In this document: positions 1 through 10,978 of the stretch, in pieces
How the letters are laid out: the number at the start of each line of letters is the position of its first letter
Numbering within the stretch: the stretch's first letter is position 1
Assembly (NCBI RefSeq): GCF_002007605.1
Contig: NZ_CP019799.1
Location: forward strand, 2,418,001 to 2,482,000
Origin: Cellvibrio sp. PSBB023
Lineage (GTDB): Bacteria > Pseudomonadota > Gammaproteobacteria > Pseudomonadales > Cellvibrionaceae
Length of the DNA: 64,000 nucleotides
Direction: 5' to 3'
Position numbers and translations under genes: made by a program
The notes under the pieces: model-generated
Seen by the model: only the letters and a program-made list of their open reading frames with translations
What the model was told of the DNA's origin: nothing
The model's database searches: none

Positions 1-833
1 TTATCGCACTTTAATGCCAATACTTCCAAGCCACGCGAGCGCAAAATTTGGGATAAATCCTGATATTGCTGCAAAATTTCAATCGCATCAGCCTCGTTTC
101 CTTGTAGCCAAGGCAAGCCGGAAAGCTTGGTTGCATCCTCGACGCGAACAATTTCACCACGCTGATTCAAGAAACCATCGCCCCATCGGGCAATAGGTTT
201 TTGCTCGGTAATTTTTACCACTAATGTGTCTGGCCAACGTCGGTTAAGTGTGACTTTTTCCACCCAGGGATCTGTCAACAACGCCCCCTTGAGACGCATC
301 AGGTTTAACTGCAAAAAATCGCCATCAATTTCGTCGCCAATGAGCTCGGTTGCACGCGTTTTGCTGATTAGATTGAACTCGCCCTCAACCACCACACTTT
401 TAATTGGCCGCTCAAAGACTTTAGCCAATGGCTCGCTAATCCAATAAAGCCCGAAGGCTAATGCCAAGACAAAAACGACAGTGGCAAACTTGCGATTCAG
501 CCACGTAAAATTCCATTGCCAATTGCGTTTTTGCGCTACCGGGCGACGGGATTTACTCGCGCCTTGTGGCGATGCCTTCGTATAACCTTGCTCACGCGGC
601 GCAACACGCTTGGGCCTGCGGGCAAAATCACTCTGCGCTGTACCTGAATCCGCCGAATCCAAAAGCACATCGCGTATTATTCGGGCAGCGGGCGTCGATG
701 TTCCAACAACCTCCACCGCTTCACTTCGCTCAACCGCTGGGCGACGGGAACGCGCTGGAGGAGCATCGCCCTCCAATTGACCGCTACCAAACCGCGGCTC
801 AATACGTTCACCAACCCCCTTAAAATCGCGCAT
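1..833 (-). CDS. ftsQ: Cell division protein FtsQ (3' end cut by window edge)
   Basis: Bitopic divisome protein that links early and late division proteins (FtsQLB complex). The frame opens with ATG at 833 (MRDFKGVGERIEPRFG) and stays open to base 1, giving about 277 residues without a stop, so the C-terminus lies outside the window. Visible: a basic, Arg/Ser/Pro-rich cytoplasmic tail of about 90 residues, one membrane segment (KFATVVFVLALAFGLYW), then a POTRA-like periplasmic region beginning VVVEGEFNLISK and a beta domain with RWPDTLVVKITEQKPIARWG, typical of FtsQ. It starts 4 bases after the ddl stop, matching the usual ddl-ftsQ order. ftsA and ftsZ would be expected next, beyond the edge. 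Confidence 0.93.
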   Translation of the reverse strand, partial: MRDFKGVGERIEPRFGSGQLEGDAPPARSRRPAVERSEAVEVVGTSTPAARIIRDVLLDSADSGTAQSDFARRPKRVAPREQGYTKASPQGASKSRRPVAQKRNWQWNFTWLNRKFATVVFVLALAFGLYWISEPLAKVFERPIKSVVVEGEFNLISKTRATELIGDEIDGDFLQLNLMRLKGALLTDPWVEKVTLNRRWPDTLVVKITEQKPIARWGDGFLNQRGEIVRVEDATKLSGLPWLQGNEADAIEILQQYQDLSQILRSRGLEVLALKCD

Positions 834-837
834 GGTT

Positions 838-1809
838 TTATGCTTTGTCTTTCACGCTTGCGCGCAAAATTGTCAGTACCAATTCAGTAAACGACAAACC
901 AATCGCCTTAGCAGCCATGGGAACCAGGCTATGACTGGTCATGCCGGGCGCCGTGTTCACTTCCAACAAGTAAAAGTTTTGTTGTTGATCGGCCATTACA
1001 TCCACTCGTCCCCACCCACGACACCCTACGGTTCTGAACGCATTCAATGCCAGGTTTTTTAATTCCTGTTCTTTTTCTGCTGACAAACCACAAGGGCAAA
1101 GATAGCGAGTGTCTTCGGCGATGTACTTGGCATTGAAGTCGTAGAAACTATGGTCTGTTTCTAATTTGATGGGAGGCAAGGCTTCACCATCAAGAATCGC
1201 TACGGTGTACTCACTGCCCACAATCAAACGCTCCACCAACACACTGCCCTGATATTGCGCCGCTTTATTGAAAGCGGCTTCCAAATCGGCAGCAGTATTC
1301 ACACGCGACATACCAATGCTGGAACCTTCATTTGCCGGTTTCACCATCACATCGCCACCCAAATGGGCAAGTACCTGCGCAAAGTTTGAATTGCCGTTCA
1401 GCACTGCAAATTCCGGTGTTGGTAAACCTTGTTTGCCGTTTATATCAACACCACGCCACAATTGTTTGGTGCGCAACTTATCCATTGCCAAGGCTGATGA
1501 CTGCACATCACTACCGGTATAGGGAATATTTAAAAATTCCAGCAAGGCTTGAATGCGACCATCTTCCCCACCTGGGCCATGCAGTATTAAAAATGCGCGA
1601 TCGATTTTTGCGGCTTGAATGTCGGCAATAATATTGTGACCCACATCGATTGTCACATGCTCAATGCCCGCCTCAACCAAAGCAGCAATCACGGCGGCAC
1701 CACTTTGCAATGAAATTTCACGCTCAGCGGAAAGGCCACCAAATAACACGCCTACGCGACCAATTTGTTTTTTTAGCGCCTCATCGACAGGCAACTTGAC
1801 TGCTTGCAT
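838..1809 (-). CDS. ddl: D-alanine--D-alanine ligase (DdlB type)
   Basis: Cytoplasmic ATP-grasp enzyme that makes D-Ala-D-Ala for the MurF step. 323 residues, the usual length. N-terminal VGVLFGGLSAEREISLQSG and the substrate loop HGPGGEDGRIQALLE are diagnostic; the ATP-grasp centre has MVKPANEGSSIGMSRV; near the C-terminus EVNTAPGMTSHSLVPMAA carries the Mg-binding Glu/Asn residues. It lies between murC (13-base gap) and ftsQ (4-base gap) as in other gammaproteobacterial dcw clusters, so it is the ddlB-type copy and presumably cotranscribed. Confidence 0.97.
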   Translation of the reverse strand: MQAVKLPVDEALKKQIGRVGVLFGGLSAEREISLQSGAAVIAALVEAGIEHVTIDVGHNIIADIQAAKIDRAFLILHGPGGEDGRIQALLEFLNIPYTGSDVQSSALAMDKLRTKQLWRGVDINGKQGLPTPEFAVLNGNSNFAQVLAHLGGDVMVKPANEGSSIGMSRVNTAADLEAAFNKAAQYQGSVLVERLIVGSEYTVAILDGEALPPIKLETDHSFYDFNAKYIAEDTRYLCPCGLSAEKEQELKNLALNAFRTVGCRGWGRVDVMADQQQNFYLLEVNTAPGMTSHSLVPMAAKAIGLSFTELVLTILRASVKDKA

Positions 1810-1822
1810 GACTCAATAACCT

Positions 1823-3274
1823 CTAACGCAATTGTCGTTTTGCTAATTCAGGAGAAAGTACACCCACATTACCAGCGCCCTGGGTGATCACTATGTCGCC
1901 AGCACGAACTATGTCTTTTACGATTGCAGGAACACCGTCAACGGTTTCAACAAAAATCGGCTCAACCACTCCGCGTGCACGCACACTGCGACACAAGTGA
2001 CGACTGTCGGCACCGGGGATTGCATCCTCACCGGCACTGTAGACTTCCAACATAATTAATGCGTCCACCGTGGATAGTACCTCTACGAAATCTTCATAAA
2101 GATCCCGGGTCCGTGTGTAGCGATGCGGCTGATAAATCATGACCAAGCGGCGATCGGGCCAACCGTCGCGCACCGCTTTAATAACTGCAGCCACTTCACG
2201 TGGGTGATGACCGTAATCATCAACCAACATTGCATCGCCTTCGCCCACCGGAAAATTGCCATAAACTTGAAAGCGTCGACCAACGCCCTGGAAGTTTTCC
2301 AAACCAAATTGAATAGCCTCATCGCTAATGCCTTCATCGGTAGCGACAGCAATTACTGCAGTTGCATTCAAGACATTGTGGATACCAGGAATATTGATGC
2401 GAATATGCAATGCTTTTTCATGACCGGGACGAATAACATCAAACTCGGAATGCATTTTGTCCTGGCGGATATTAATCGCACGGAAATCGCAACGTTCATC
2501 AAAACCATAGGTAAGAATCGGGCGCGCCACTTCCGGAATAATCTCGCGCACAACCGGATCATCACCGCACAGCACCGCAAGTCCATAAAAAGGCAAGTTG
2601 TGCAAAAACTCGATGAAGGTTTTTTTCAATTTGGAAAAGTCACCGCCATAGGTTTCCATATGATCGGCATCGATATTGGTAACAATCGCCACCATCGGCT
2701 GCAGGTGTAAAAATGATGCGTCGCTCTCGTCCGCTTCGGCGACCAAATAACGGCTGGCGCCCAGTTGTGCATTGGTGCCGGTGCTATTCACCAAACCACC
2801 AATAATAAATGTAGGGTCCAGTTTTGCTGCTGCCAAGACTGATGCCAATAAACTGGTGGTCGTGGTTTTTCCGTGTGTACCGGCAACCGCAATACCGTGA
2901 CGATAACGCATCAACTCCGCAAGCATCTCGGCGCGGCGCACAATGGGAATACGCAATTCACGGGCACCCTGAATTTCCGGGTTTTGTGCATTCACTGCAC
3001 TGGAGTTCACAACAACATCTGCGCCTTGAACATTTTCAGCCGCATGGCCAATATAAATAGTGGCACCTTTGGTTTTTAAGCGATCAGTAACACTGGATGC
3101 TTTAATATCCGAACCGGAAATTTCATAACCCTGGTTAAGTAATACTTCGGCGATGCCACTCATACCTGCACCGCCAATGCCAATAAAATGGATGCGACGA
3201 ATTCGGCGCATTTCTGGCACACAATATTGACCTATGGACTTCTGCGCAGAATTATCCACGGGCGACCTCCTCAC
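1823..3274 (-). CDS. murC: UDP-N-acetylmuramate--L-alanine ligase MurC
   Basis: Adds L-Ala to UDP-MurNAc, the first peptide-stem step. 483 residues. N-terminal Rossmann motif [24 protein letters not shown]-loop [16 protein letters not shown], and the central-domain stretch [15 protein letters not shown] are MurC signatures. The start at 3274 gives a [12 protein letters not shown] lead like E. coli MurC and overlaps the murG end by 23 bases; an internal Met at 3208 is an alternative short start. All Mur-ligase motifs look intact. It lies in the minus-strand dcw operon between murG and ddl. Confidence 0.97.
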   Translation of the reverse strand: MRRSPVDNSAQKSIGQYCVPEMRRIRRIHFIGIGGAGMSGIAEVLLNQGYEISGSDIKASSVTDRLKTKGATIYIGHAAENVQGADVVVNSSAVNAQNPEIQGARELRIPIVRRAEMLAELMRYRHGIAVAGTHGKTTTTSLLASVLAAAKLDPTFIIGGLVNSTGTNAQLGASRYLVAEADESDASFLHLQPMVAIVTNIDADHMETYGGDFSKLKKTFIEFLHNLPFYGLAVLCGDDPVVREIIPEVARPILTYGFDERCDFRAINIRQDKMHSEFDVIRPGHEKALHIRINIPGIHNVLNATAVIAVATDEGISDEAIQFGLENFQGVGRRFQVYGNFPVGEGDAMLVDDYGHHPREVAAVIKAVRDGWPDRRLVMIYQPHRYTRTRDLYEDFVEVLSTVDALIMLEVYSAGEDAIPGADSRHLCRSVRARGVVEPIFVETVDGVPAIVKDIVRAGDIVITQGAGNVGVLSPELAKRQLR

Positions 3275-4355
3275 AAATATCAGCTACATCGCGTGCAGAG
3301 TCAGGCTTGGCTAGCTGCTGCGCTTTTTCCGCCATCGACCTTAAATGATCGCGGTCAGCTAATTCGGTTAACAGTAATGCAGCCAGTTTTGCTGCGGTTA
3401 AATCTTTTTGTACCAGCGCAATACCAGCACCGGCATCAGTTAAATTTTTTGCATTAAAGGTTTGATGATCATCGATGGCGGATGGCAATGGAATTAAAAT
3501 GGCAGCAACACCGGCCATCATCAGTTCCGAAACCGTCAAGGCACCCGCGCGACAAATCACCACATCAGCCCAGGCATAGGCCGCCGCCATATCGTCAATA
3601 AAGGCATCGACCTTGGCGTTAACCTGATGCTGCATATACAACGCGAGTGTCGCTTCTGCATGATTTTTACCGGTTTGATGCCAAATCTGCGGGCGCACAT
3701 TAACGGGTACATGCGACATGGCTTCAGGCACCAGTTCATTAATCGCCTTCGCACCTAAGCTACCGCCTAACACTAAAAGACGCAGCGGTGCTTGCTGATC
3801 TGCACGCGCTTGATAACGCGGGGTAGCAGCACCCAATTGTTGAATTTTTTGGCGAACCGGATTGCCAACCACTTTCACCTCTTGTTCGCTGCGACCAATA
3901 AACGCATGGGGAAATGCCGCTACGACACGATTTGCTTTTTTTGCCAAGAGGCGGTTCGTGGTGCCCGCCACCGCATTTTGTTCATGAATGACCAAGGGCG
4001 TGCGTGCCAGTACTGCTGCCAAGCCACCAGGGCCGGAGGCAAAACCACCAAAACCGATAACAACATCCGGTTTAATGCGGCGAATAATTCGCAGCGATTG
4101 CAAGAGTGCATAGACAATTAAAAAGGGAGCCTTGAGCAAACCCGATACACCGCGACCACGAACACCTTCAACACTAATAAAATGCAGTGGGATATTGGCC
4201 GCTGGCACCAGGCGCGTTTCAATACCACGCGCTGTACCCAGCCAATTAATCTGTGCGCCGCGTGTACGCAACTCATCGGCAACGGCTAAGGCGGGAAACA
4301 CATGCCCGCCGGTTCCTCCTGCCATAATCAACACTTGTAGCGTTTTTTGTGTCAT
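3252..4355 (-). CDS. murG: Lipid II synthase MurG (GlcNAc transferase)
   Basis: Membrane-associated GT28 glycosyltransferase that adds GlcNAc to lipid I, giving lipid II. The chosen start (4355, [21 protein letters not shown]) forms an ATGA overlap with the ftsW stop; the open frame extends 38 codons further upstream but that part is antisense-like and overlaps ftsW. About 367 residues. Signatures: glycine-rich [59 protein letters not shown], and the UDP-GlcNAc loop [24 protein letters not shown]. Order ftsW-murG-murC is the standard dcw order. Confidence 0.97.
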   Translation of the reverse strand: MTQKTLQVLIMAGGTGGHVFPALAVADELRTRGAQINWLGTARGIETRLVPAANIPLHFISVEGVRGRGVSGLLKAPFLIVYALLQSLRIIRRIKPDVVIGFGGFASGPGGLAAVLARTPLVIHEQNAVAGTTNRLLAKKANRVVAAFPHAFIGRSEQEVKVVGNPVRQKIQQLGAATPRYQARADQQAPLRLLVLGGSLGAKAINELVPEAMSHVPVNVRPQIWHQTGKNHAEATLALYMQHQVNAKVDAFIDDMAAAYAWADVVICRAGALTVSELMMAGVAAILIPLPSAIDDHQTFNAKNLTDAGAGIALVQKDLTAAKLAALLLTELADRDHLRSMAEKAQQLAKPDSARDVADICEEVARG

Positions 4356-5551
4356 ACACTGGCCTCCATGAGGCGAGTGCGCGGCACTTTTGTTGGCTCC
4401 GGCACTTCGGGTACATAACCCGCCAATTCCCATTGCACTCTCATCACAAACGCCATCAGCACACAGCAAATCAACAAACTACTACCGCCGTAACTGATGA
4501 AGGGCAGCGTCAGACCTTTGGTTGGCAACAACCCGGAGGAAACGCCCATATTGATGAATACCTGGAATGAAAACAGAATCGCCACGCCAAAAGTAGCAAG
4601 TGCTGCGAACATTTTTCCGGCCGCCAGATTTTGTTTGGCCACGTTAAAAATTCGCATGATCAGTGCAGCAAATAAACCCAGCAATAACACTGCACCAACT
4701 AATCCGAACTCCTCCGCAATAATGGCGAAGATGAAGTCAGTATGGGCTTCCGGTAAAAAGAATAATTTTTGCAAGCTATTGCCCAAGCCCAAACCGAACC
4801 ACTCTCCACGCCCGAATCCAATTAAGGATTGTGTCAATTGATAGCCGGTATTGAATTGATCTGCCCAGGGGTCAAGGAAGGTAATCAAGCGCTGCATGCG
4901 GTATGGCGATAACACAGCAACCGCAGCAAGGCCGCCGACACCAATGACGATCAGTAATAAAAAGTGCAGCATTCTGACACCGGCAATAAACATCATGGCG
5001 AACACTGTTGCACTTAACACCACCGAACTACCAAAGTCCGGCTCCAGCAATAACAATCCAACAAAAACCCCGACAACCATGAGTGGTTTAAGAAACCCTT
5101 GCCACCCAAAATGTAACTCTTGATAGCGACGTGCGAAAAAGCTGGCAAAGAAAACCACGGCACAAAATTTGGCGATTTCAGACACCTGAATAGATATAAC
5201 ACCCAGGCTGAACCACCGCTGACTTCCGTTGACTTTTTTGCCTATGCCTGGAATAAGTACAATCACCAACAGGAAAATAGTGAACAACAAAAAGTGACCC
5301 GCATATTTTTGCCACACACTCATGGGCACACATACCACGAACCCTGCCAGGCAAATGCCCATCAGCATATAAACCGCATGACGTTTGGCAAAAAACCAGG
5401 CATCGTTATAGGTCAACGCCGCAAAAGAAACTGAGGCGGAAGCCACCATAATCAAGCCAACCGACATCAATGCAAACCATAGGCACAGCAGCGGCCAATC
5501 AATGCGTTGACTTAATGGAATGGCGTTGATTGAGGTGGCGGAGGTCATCAT
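4352..5551 (-). CDS. ftsW: Lipid II polymerase / septal SEDS protein FtsW
   Basis: SEDS-family glycosyltransferase of septal peptidoglycan synthesis that works with FtsI. About 399 residues from the ATG at 5551, which overlaps the murD stop as ATGA (a second ATG follows at 5548). Multiple membrane segments run through the protein. SEDS signatures: [47 protein letters not shown] and the C-terminal [20 protein letters not shown]. The tail ([20 protein letters not shown]) is cytoplasmic. It forms ATGA junctions on both sides, so translation with murD and murG is probably coupled. Confidence 0.97.
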   Translation of the reverse strand: MMTSATSINAIPLSQRIDWPLLCLWFALMSVGLIMVASASVSFAALTYNDAWFFAKRHAVYMLMGICLAGFVVCVPMSVWQKYAGHFLLFTIFLLVIVLIPGIGKKVNGSQRWFSLGVISIQVSEIAKFCAVVFFASFFARRYQELHFGWQGFLKPLMVVGVFVGLLLLEPDFGSSVVLSATVFAMMFIAGVRMLHFLLLIVIGVGGLAAVAVLSPYRMQRLITFLDPWADQFNTGYQLTQSLIGFGRGEWFGLGLGNSLQKLFFLPEAHTDFIFAIIAEEFGLVGAVLLLGLFAALIMRIFNVAKQNLAAGKMFAALATFGVAILFSFQVFINMGVSSGLLPTKGLTLPFISYGGSSLLICCVLMAFVMRVQWELAGYVPEVPEPTKVPRTRLMEASV

Positions 5552-6912
5552 GATGCACACAGCTCCCGCACAGCCGAGCAAAATTTCTCACCACGATCTT
5601 CGTAGTTTTTAAACATATCAAAGCTGGCACAAGCCGGTGATAACAATACGGCATCACCCGCATTCGCCAGCGCAAATGCTTTATTAACCGCATCCACTAT
5701 TGAGTCGGCATGTACGGTTGGTGTGGCAGAGGAAATCGCCTGTTCGATTACCGGTGCATCGCGGCCAATTAATACCACGCGGCTATTAATTGCGCGCAGT
5801 GCAGGGGTTAGTTCTGTGAAGTCCTGCCCTTTACCTTCGCCACCTAAAATGACAATTAACTGATGAGGGTCGCGCGCCAGACCGGATATAGCTGCAAGGG
5901 TTGCGCCGATATTGGTGCCTTTGGAATCGTTGTAAAACTCCACAGCATTTTTTTCAGCAACAAATTCACAGCGGTGACGTAAACCGGAAAAGGTTTTTAA
6001 TGTTGCGAGCATGGCATCCATAGGGATAGCTGCTGCATCGCCCAGCGCCAGTGCAGCCAAGGCATTATCCACATTATGGCGACCACGAATTTTCAGCTCG
6101 CTGGCAGCCATTAATGGCGTAAGGTTTTTAGCAAGCCACTCAACACCATCACGCTGTATTAGGCCAAAGCCACCAAAATCGGCACGACCACCAAAATAGA
6201 TGGGCTTAACGCCTGCGGCGAGCGGTGGATGAGTGAGCAGGTCGTTGCGATTTACCACAATGGTTTCCGCCCCAAAATACACACGCAATTTGGCAAGAAT
6301 ATAAGCGCGCATATTTTCGTAACGATCCAGATGATCCGCGCTGATATTTAAAATGGTTGCCACTTTGGCGTTAAGTTTGGTCACTGTTTCCAATTGGAAG
6401 CTGGATAACTCCATCACATAGAGCTCAACAGCATCGTCCAATAATTCCAGTGCCGGCGTACCTAAATTGCCGCCCACCGCGACATGAATACCGGCCGTTT
6501 TAGCCATCTCACCGACTAGCGTGGTTACCGTACTCTTTGCATTAGAACCGGTAATCGCCACAATTGGTGCTTTGGCGTAGCGCACAAATAATTCAATATC
6601 ACCTACTACCGGAATACCGGCCGCACGTGCTTGCTCGATAGCGGGTGTTGCGACAGCGATACCGGGGCTAACAATAATTTCATCGCAAGCCAACAAGGTA
6701 TTTGGATTCAACTCACCACATTCAATACTGACGGTGGGGAACTCACGCTTAACCTGCTCCAGATTCGGTGGCGATGAACGCGTATCCAGCAGGATAAATG
6801 CCTGCTGTTGTGCCGCCAAAAAGCGGGCAACCGACAAACCGGTAATACCGGTGCCGATAATCGCTTTAATCTTACTGGTGGCAATCATTTGGGACACAGA
6901 CACGCACTCCAC
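5548..6912 (-). CDS. murD: UDP-N-acetylmuramoylalanine--D-glutamate ligase MurD
   Basis: Adds D-Glu to UDP-MurNAc-L-Ala in the cytoplasm. 454 residues as drawn; an in-frame Met at 6888 ([17 protein letters not shown]) is a plausible shorter start. Visible: N-terminal UDP-binding region with [16 protein letters not shown] loop [20 protein letters not shown], central [15 protein letters not shown] (here [12 protein letters not shown]) and a C-terminal GGEGKGQDF and [19 protein letters not shown], the classic MurD tail. It follows mraY by 18 bases and its stop overlaps the ftsW start. Confidence 0.97.
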   Translation of the reverse strand: MECVSVSQMIATSKIKAIIGTGITGLSVARFLAAQQQAFILLDTRSSPPNLEQVKREFPTVSIECGELNPNTLLACDEIIVSPGIAVATPAIEQARAAGIPVVGDIELFVRYAKAPIVAITGSNAKSTVTTLVGEMAKTAGIHVAVGGNLGTPALELLDDAVELYVMELSSFQLETVTKLNAKVATILNISADHLDRYENMRAYILAKLRVYFGAETIVVNRNDLLTHPPLAAGVKPIYFGGRADFGGFGLIQRDGVEWLAKNLTPLMAASELKIRGRHNVDNALAALALGDAAAIPMDAMLATLKTFSGLRHRCEFVAEKNAVEFYNDSKGTNIGATLAAISGLARDPHQLIVILGGEGKGQDFTELTPALRAINSRVVLIGRDAPVIEQAISSATPTVHADSIVDAVNKAFALANAGDAVLLSPACASFDMFKNYEDRGEKFCSAVRELCAS

Positions 6913-6930
6913 TATTAAACAGAATAGAAA

Positions 6931-8013
6931 TTAACGAATTTTTAAAGTTGCCAAACCAATCAGCACCAGTACCAGGGTAATAATCCAGAAACGCACAATT
7001 ACCCGCGGCTCTGGCCAACCCTTTAATTCAAAGTGGTGATGGATGGGAGCCATGCGAAAAATACGACGGCCTGTCAATTTAAAAGAGGCAACTTGCAAAA
7101 TGACCGATACAGTTTCCAGCACAAAAATGCCGCCCATAATAAAAAGGACAATTTCATGGCGAACAATCACGGCGATTAACCCAAGTGCCGCGCCGAGCGC
7201 CAGGGCACCAACATCGCCCATAAATACTTGTGCGGGGTAAGTGTTAAACCACAGAAAACCCAGCCCTGCGCCCACCAGAGCGCAGCAGAACACCACCAAT
7301 TCTCCGGCACCGGGAATGTAGGCGATGTGCAAATACTGCGAAAATTGCGAATGGCCAGCCAAATAGGCAATCACCGCCAAAGCACCGGCCACCATAACGC
7401 TGGGCATAATCGCCAAACCATCCAAACCATCGGTCAGGTTTACTGCATTGCTGGTACCCACAATCACAAAATAGGTAAACACTATGTAGAAAATACCCAG
7501 ATCGAGCGCAACGTTTTTAAAGAAGGGAATAAACAATTGTGTTTCTGCCGGCGTTTGCGCGGTGTAATACAAAAACACCGCCGCACCAAAACCAGCTATG
7601 GATTGCCAAAAATATTTCCAACGGGCAGGCAAACCGCGTGAATCGCGTTTGGCAACTTTGCGATAGTCATCCACCCAACCTACCGCGCCAAAAATTGCAG
7701 TAACAATTAACACAACCCAGACATAGCGATTGGATAAGTTAGCCCAGAGCAAGGTACTGATAAAAATGGCCGACAAAATTAACGCGCCGCCCATGGTAGG
7801 GGTACCGGATTTACTCAAGTGTGATTGCGGGCCATCGTTACGAATGGATTGGCCGATACGCAATTCCGTGAGGCGGCGAATGAACCAAGGGCCAAGCAGC
7901 AACGAAATACCTAGTGCGGTGAGCACACCTAAAATGGCGCGCACCGTTAAATATTGAAACACTGCAAAACTGCGCAGGTATTCTTGTAAGTATTCTGCTA
8001 ACCAGTACAGCAT
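6931..8013 (-). CDS. mraY: Phospho-MurNAc-pentapeptide transferase MraY
   Basis: Integral membrane enzyme that transfers phospho-MurNAc-pentapeptide to undecaprenyl phosphate, giving lipid I. 360 residues, exactly the usual size, with about ten membrane segments. Signatures: [13 protein letters not shown] near the N-terminus, [21 protein letters not shown], the catalytic [23 protein letters not shown], and the HHH loop [14 protein letters not shown]. The ATG (8013) overlaps the murF stop by one base. Confidence 0.98.
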   Translation of the reverse strand: MLYWLAEYLQEYLRSFAVFQYLTVRAILGVLTALGISLLLGPWFIRRLTELRIGQSIRNDGPQSHLSKSGTPTMGGALILSAIFISTLLWANLSNRYVWVVLIVTAIFGAVGWVDDYRKVAKRDSRGLPARWKYFWQSIAGFGAAVFLYYTAQTPAETQLFIPFFKNVALDLGIFYIVFTYFVIVGTSNAVNLTDGLDGLAIMPSVMVAGALAVIAYLAGHSQFSQYLHIAYIPGAGELVVFCCALVGAGLGFLWFNTYPAQVFMGDVGALALGAALGLIAVIVRHEIVLFIMGGIFVLETVSVILQVASFKLTGRRIFRMAPIHHHFELKGWPEPRVIVRFWIITLVLVLIGLATLKIR

Positions 8014-9404
8014 CAGTGTTTGTCTCCTGCTGATACACAGAGCTCACGTACGACTGTGTCCATTGCGGCACTGCGTGAACCTTTAATAAGAATGGTGGTT
8101 TTTTTGTTGGCAATGGTTTTTAAATGTTCAACCAATGCCGCTTTATCCTTAAAGTGTTCAGCGCCAGCGCCAAATGCGGTAGCAGCATTTTCACTGAGGG
8201 TTCCCACAGTAAATAAATGACTCAGTTTTTTCGTACGGGCGTATTCACCCAGTTCGGCGTGCAACTGCGGCGCTTCCGTCCCCAACTCACCCAAGTCACC
8301 CAGAACCAATACGCTGTGTTTCTTTTGCGCCAGCACATCAATTGCAGCGCGCACTGAACCGGGATTGGCGTTGTAACTGTCATCAATCAGCGCAACTCCG
8401 TTGATACCAACATGACGACTCATGCGACCCGCTACGGGGGCAAAATTGGCAAGCCCCTGCTTAATTTTTTGCAGGTCTGCACCCACCGCCGATGCACAAG
8501 CGGCGGCCATTAAGGCATTGCGTACATTGTGTTCGCCCTGTGCATTCAAGCTAACTTGCATGGCCTGGCCTTGCAGGTTGATAGCAAATTCCAAACTGTT
8601 CGCACTGGTTTGAATATCCTGCGCAAAACAATCGGCGTCGGCATCTTTAAAGGACACGCGAATCACACGACGATTCGTGAGTGTTGCCAACCAGTCAGGT
8701 GCAAAGCGATCATCCAAATTCACCACCGCTACACCGGTGGTAGGCAGCGCGGCATAAATTTCACCTTTGGCACGCGCAACACCCTGGATGGAACCAAAAC
8801 CCTGGATATGCGCGGCCATGACATTATTGATCATGGTAATTTGTGGTTTGGCGAGCGAGCAAAGATACTCAATTTCACCAGGGCCACTCGCGCCCATTTC
8901 GATCACCGCAAACTCGTGATGTGCTTCCAGTTGCAGCAGCGTTAAAGGCACACCGATATGGTTATTAAAATTGCCTTTTGTGGCATGGGTTGAACCACAC
9001 TCAGCCAAAATGCCCGCCAGCAATGTTTTTACTGTGGTCTTCCCGCTGCTACCGGTAATAGCAATAACCGGGCGCGAAAATAAACTGCGATTGAGTGCAG
9101 CAATTTGCCCTAATGCCAGCAGCGAATCGCTGACCACTAATTGCGGCAAGGCAATCTCGGGGAAAAAGCGCTCAACTACCAGAGCGCAAGGCTTTTTAGC
9201 AACCGCGTCCTGAATAAAATTGTGTGCATCAAAACGTTCGCCGCGCAGCGCAATAAATAAATCGCCTGCATTCAAGGTGCGCGAATCAATACTGACAGCG
9301 GTAAATTCTGCATCGCCTTGATGGCATTTTGCAGTGACTGCACGCAAGGGTTTGTGCGCAGCAATAAACTCTTCAACCCACTTTAATGTAAGAGGCTTGA
9401 TCAT
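8013..9404 (-). CDS. murF: UDP-MurNAc-tripeptide--D-Ala-D-Ala ligase MurF
   Basis: Adds the D-Ala-D-Ala dipeptide made by Ddl, completing the UDP-MurNAc-pentapeptide. 463 residues. N-terminal domain with [27 protein letters not shown] split over the usual Mur fold, ATP loop [38 protein letters not shown], and the C-terminal domain [18 protein letters not shown] with VLGDLGELG, all MurF-specific. The start overlaps the murE stop by 4 bases (ATGA), and the stop overlaps the mraY start by one base. Confidence 0.97.
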   Translation of the reverse strand: MIKPLTLKWVEEFIAAHKPLRAVTAKCHQGDAEFTAVSIDSRTLNAGDLFIALRGERFDAHNFIQDAVAKKPCALVVERFFPEIALPQLVVSDSLLALGQIAALNRSLFSRPVIAITGSSGKTTVKTLLAGILAECGSTHATKGNFNNHIGVPLTLLQLEAHHEFAVIEMGASGPGEIEYLCSLAKPQITMINNVMAAHIQGFGSIQGVARAKGEIYAALPTTGVAVVNLDDRFAPDWLATLTNRRVIRVSFKDADADCFAQDIQTSANSLEFAINLQGQAMQVSLNAQGEHNVRNALMAAACASAVGADLQKIKQGLANFAPVAGRMSRHVGINGVALIDDSYNANPGSVRAAIDVLAQKKHSVLVLGDLGELGTEAPQLHAELGEYARTKKLSHLFTVGTLSENAATAFGAGAEHFKDKAALVEHLKTIANKKTTILIKGSRSAAMDTVVRELCVSAGDKH

Positions 9405-10978
9405 GGTGTAGCCCCTTGTGACCTGTTGTCGTTTTCAGATTTGGCGATGCGTTTTTGCAACGCAATACGCGCTTGTTTGGTATCGCTAAATGGCAGGGTT
9501 TGGGTGGCGAAGATTTGATAGTCCTCATGCCCCTTACCCGCAATTAATACTATGTCGCCCGCCTTGGCCTGCTGCACAGCAAAATCAATTGCCTGCGCAC
9601 GATCTGCTATCACCAAACAACCACTGGGGCGATTCATGCCGCGCAGAATTTCTCCGGCAATAGTGGATGGTTCTTCCGAGCGGGGATTGTCGTTGGTGAC
9701 AATTACGTAATCGCTCAGACGTTCGGCAATGGTGCCCATTAGCGGGCGCTTGGTTTTATCGCGATCACCGCCACAACCAAATACCGTCCAGATATTGCCA
9801 GCCTTGTGTTGCTGAATCGCACGCAGCGTATTTTCCAGAGCATCGGGAGTGTGGGCGTAATCTACAATTACTTGAACTTGTTGCGCCTGTTGATCAACCA
9901 CCACCTGCTGCATTCGCCCGGGCGCCGGCAATAAATCGGGCACACAGGCAACAATCGCATCCAGTGCAAAACCCTGAACCGCCACTGCAGCAATAATGGC
10001 CAACAAATTGCTGAGATTAAACTCACCCAACAATGGCGATTGAATCTTCGCCTCACCCCAGGGCGTAACTAAATGAGCGGTAACACCGAAGGCATTTAGC
10101 TCAATATCCTGAGCGTAAATATCTGCTGCTATTTTTGTTGAATAGCTCAGCGCGTTCACGCCCGCAGGCACTTTGCCTAACAGGCTTTTGGCCCAATCGT
10201 CATCCAGATTGAAAATCGTGGTGTGCAGTCCAGGCGCTTGTAATAATTGCGCTTTGGCATTGCCATAACTGGTCAGGTCGCCGTGATAATCCAAATGATC
10301 CTGCGTGAGGTTGGTAAAAATTGCAGTGTGGACATTTACATTGGCAACGCGCTTTTGTTGCAAACTATGCGATGAAACTTCGATAGCAATGGAGGCCGCA
10401 CCATCATTGACCAACTCGGCCAAAATACGCTGCAAGGCAATTGGATCTGGCGTGGTCAAACCTGTGGAATGTAATGCACCGAGTTGCTGTGCAATGGGAG
10501 CCAATGCGGTGGTATCAAGCAAGCCGTAACCCAAGGTGCCAACAACGGCTGATTTGTGCTGCAAGCGCGCGAGCAATTGCGCCGCCAACAAACTGCAGGT
10601 GGTTTTACCGTTAGTGCCGGTAATACCAAGCAAATGCACTTTTTTGCTAGGCTCGCCAAAAAAGCGTGCCGCAATCGCACTGACCTGTGCGGAAAGTTGT
10701 TCTATGGCGATAACCGGTACATCACCCAACCAGGCAATGCCCTGCCAATTTTTATCGGCCTCAACCAGAATTGCACTGGCACCCAACTCGATGGCTTTGG
10801 CAATAAAATCGCGTCCATCTATCTTGTTACCGACTATCGCAATAAAAGCATCGCCGATTTTTAATTGGCGGGTATCCAGGCACAGATTGCGCACAGCAAT
10901 AGTTGCGGCTTTTTCCAGCGCAACCCCCGGCAATATATCCGCGAGTGTTGTAGCGTTAATGGAATAATGAGTAGTCAT
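9401..10978 (-). CDS. murE: UDP-MurNAc-L-Ala-D-Glu--meso-DAP ligase MurE
   Basis: Adds the third stem residue. The C-terminal DNPRSEEP motif is the meso-diaminopimelate signature, so the peptidoglycan is predicted to be the DAP type. 525 residues, slightly longer than E. coli MurE. ATP loop GITGTNGKTTCSLLAAQLL, HSTGLTTPDPIALQRIL, EVSSHSLQQKRV and the GCGGDRDKTKRPLMG segment are visible. The ATG at 10978 overlaps the ftsI stop by one base. The C-terminus ([13 protein letters not shown]) is a short polar extension overlapping murF. Confidence 0.97.
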   Translation of the reverse strand: MTTHYSINATTLADILPGVALEKAATIAVRNLCLDTRQLKIGDAFIAIVGNKIDGRDFIAKAIELGASAILVEADKNWQGIAWLGDVPVIAIEQLSAQVSAIAARFFGEPSKKVHLLGITGTNGKTTCSLLAAQLLARLQHKSAVVGTLGYGLLDTTALAPIAQQLGALHSTGLTTPDPIALQRILAELVNDGAASIAIEVSSHSLQQKRVANVNVHTAIFTNLTQDHLDYHGDLTSYGNAKAQLLQAPGLHTTIFNLDDDWAKSLLGKVPAGVNALSYSTKIAADIYAQDIELNAFGVTAHLVTPWGEAKIQSPLLGEFNLSNLLAIIAAVAVQGFALDAIVACVPDLLPAPGRMQQVVVDQQAQQVQVIVDYAHTPDALENTLRAIQQHKAGNIWTVFGCGGDRDKTKRPLMGTIAERLSDYVIVTNDNPRSEEPSTIAGEILRGMNRPSGCLVIADRAQAIDFAVQQAKAGDIVLIAGKGHEDYQIFATQTLPFSDTKQARIALQKRIAKSENDNRSQGATP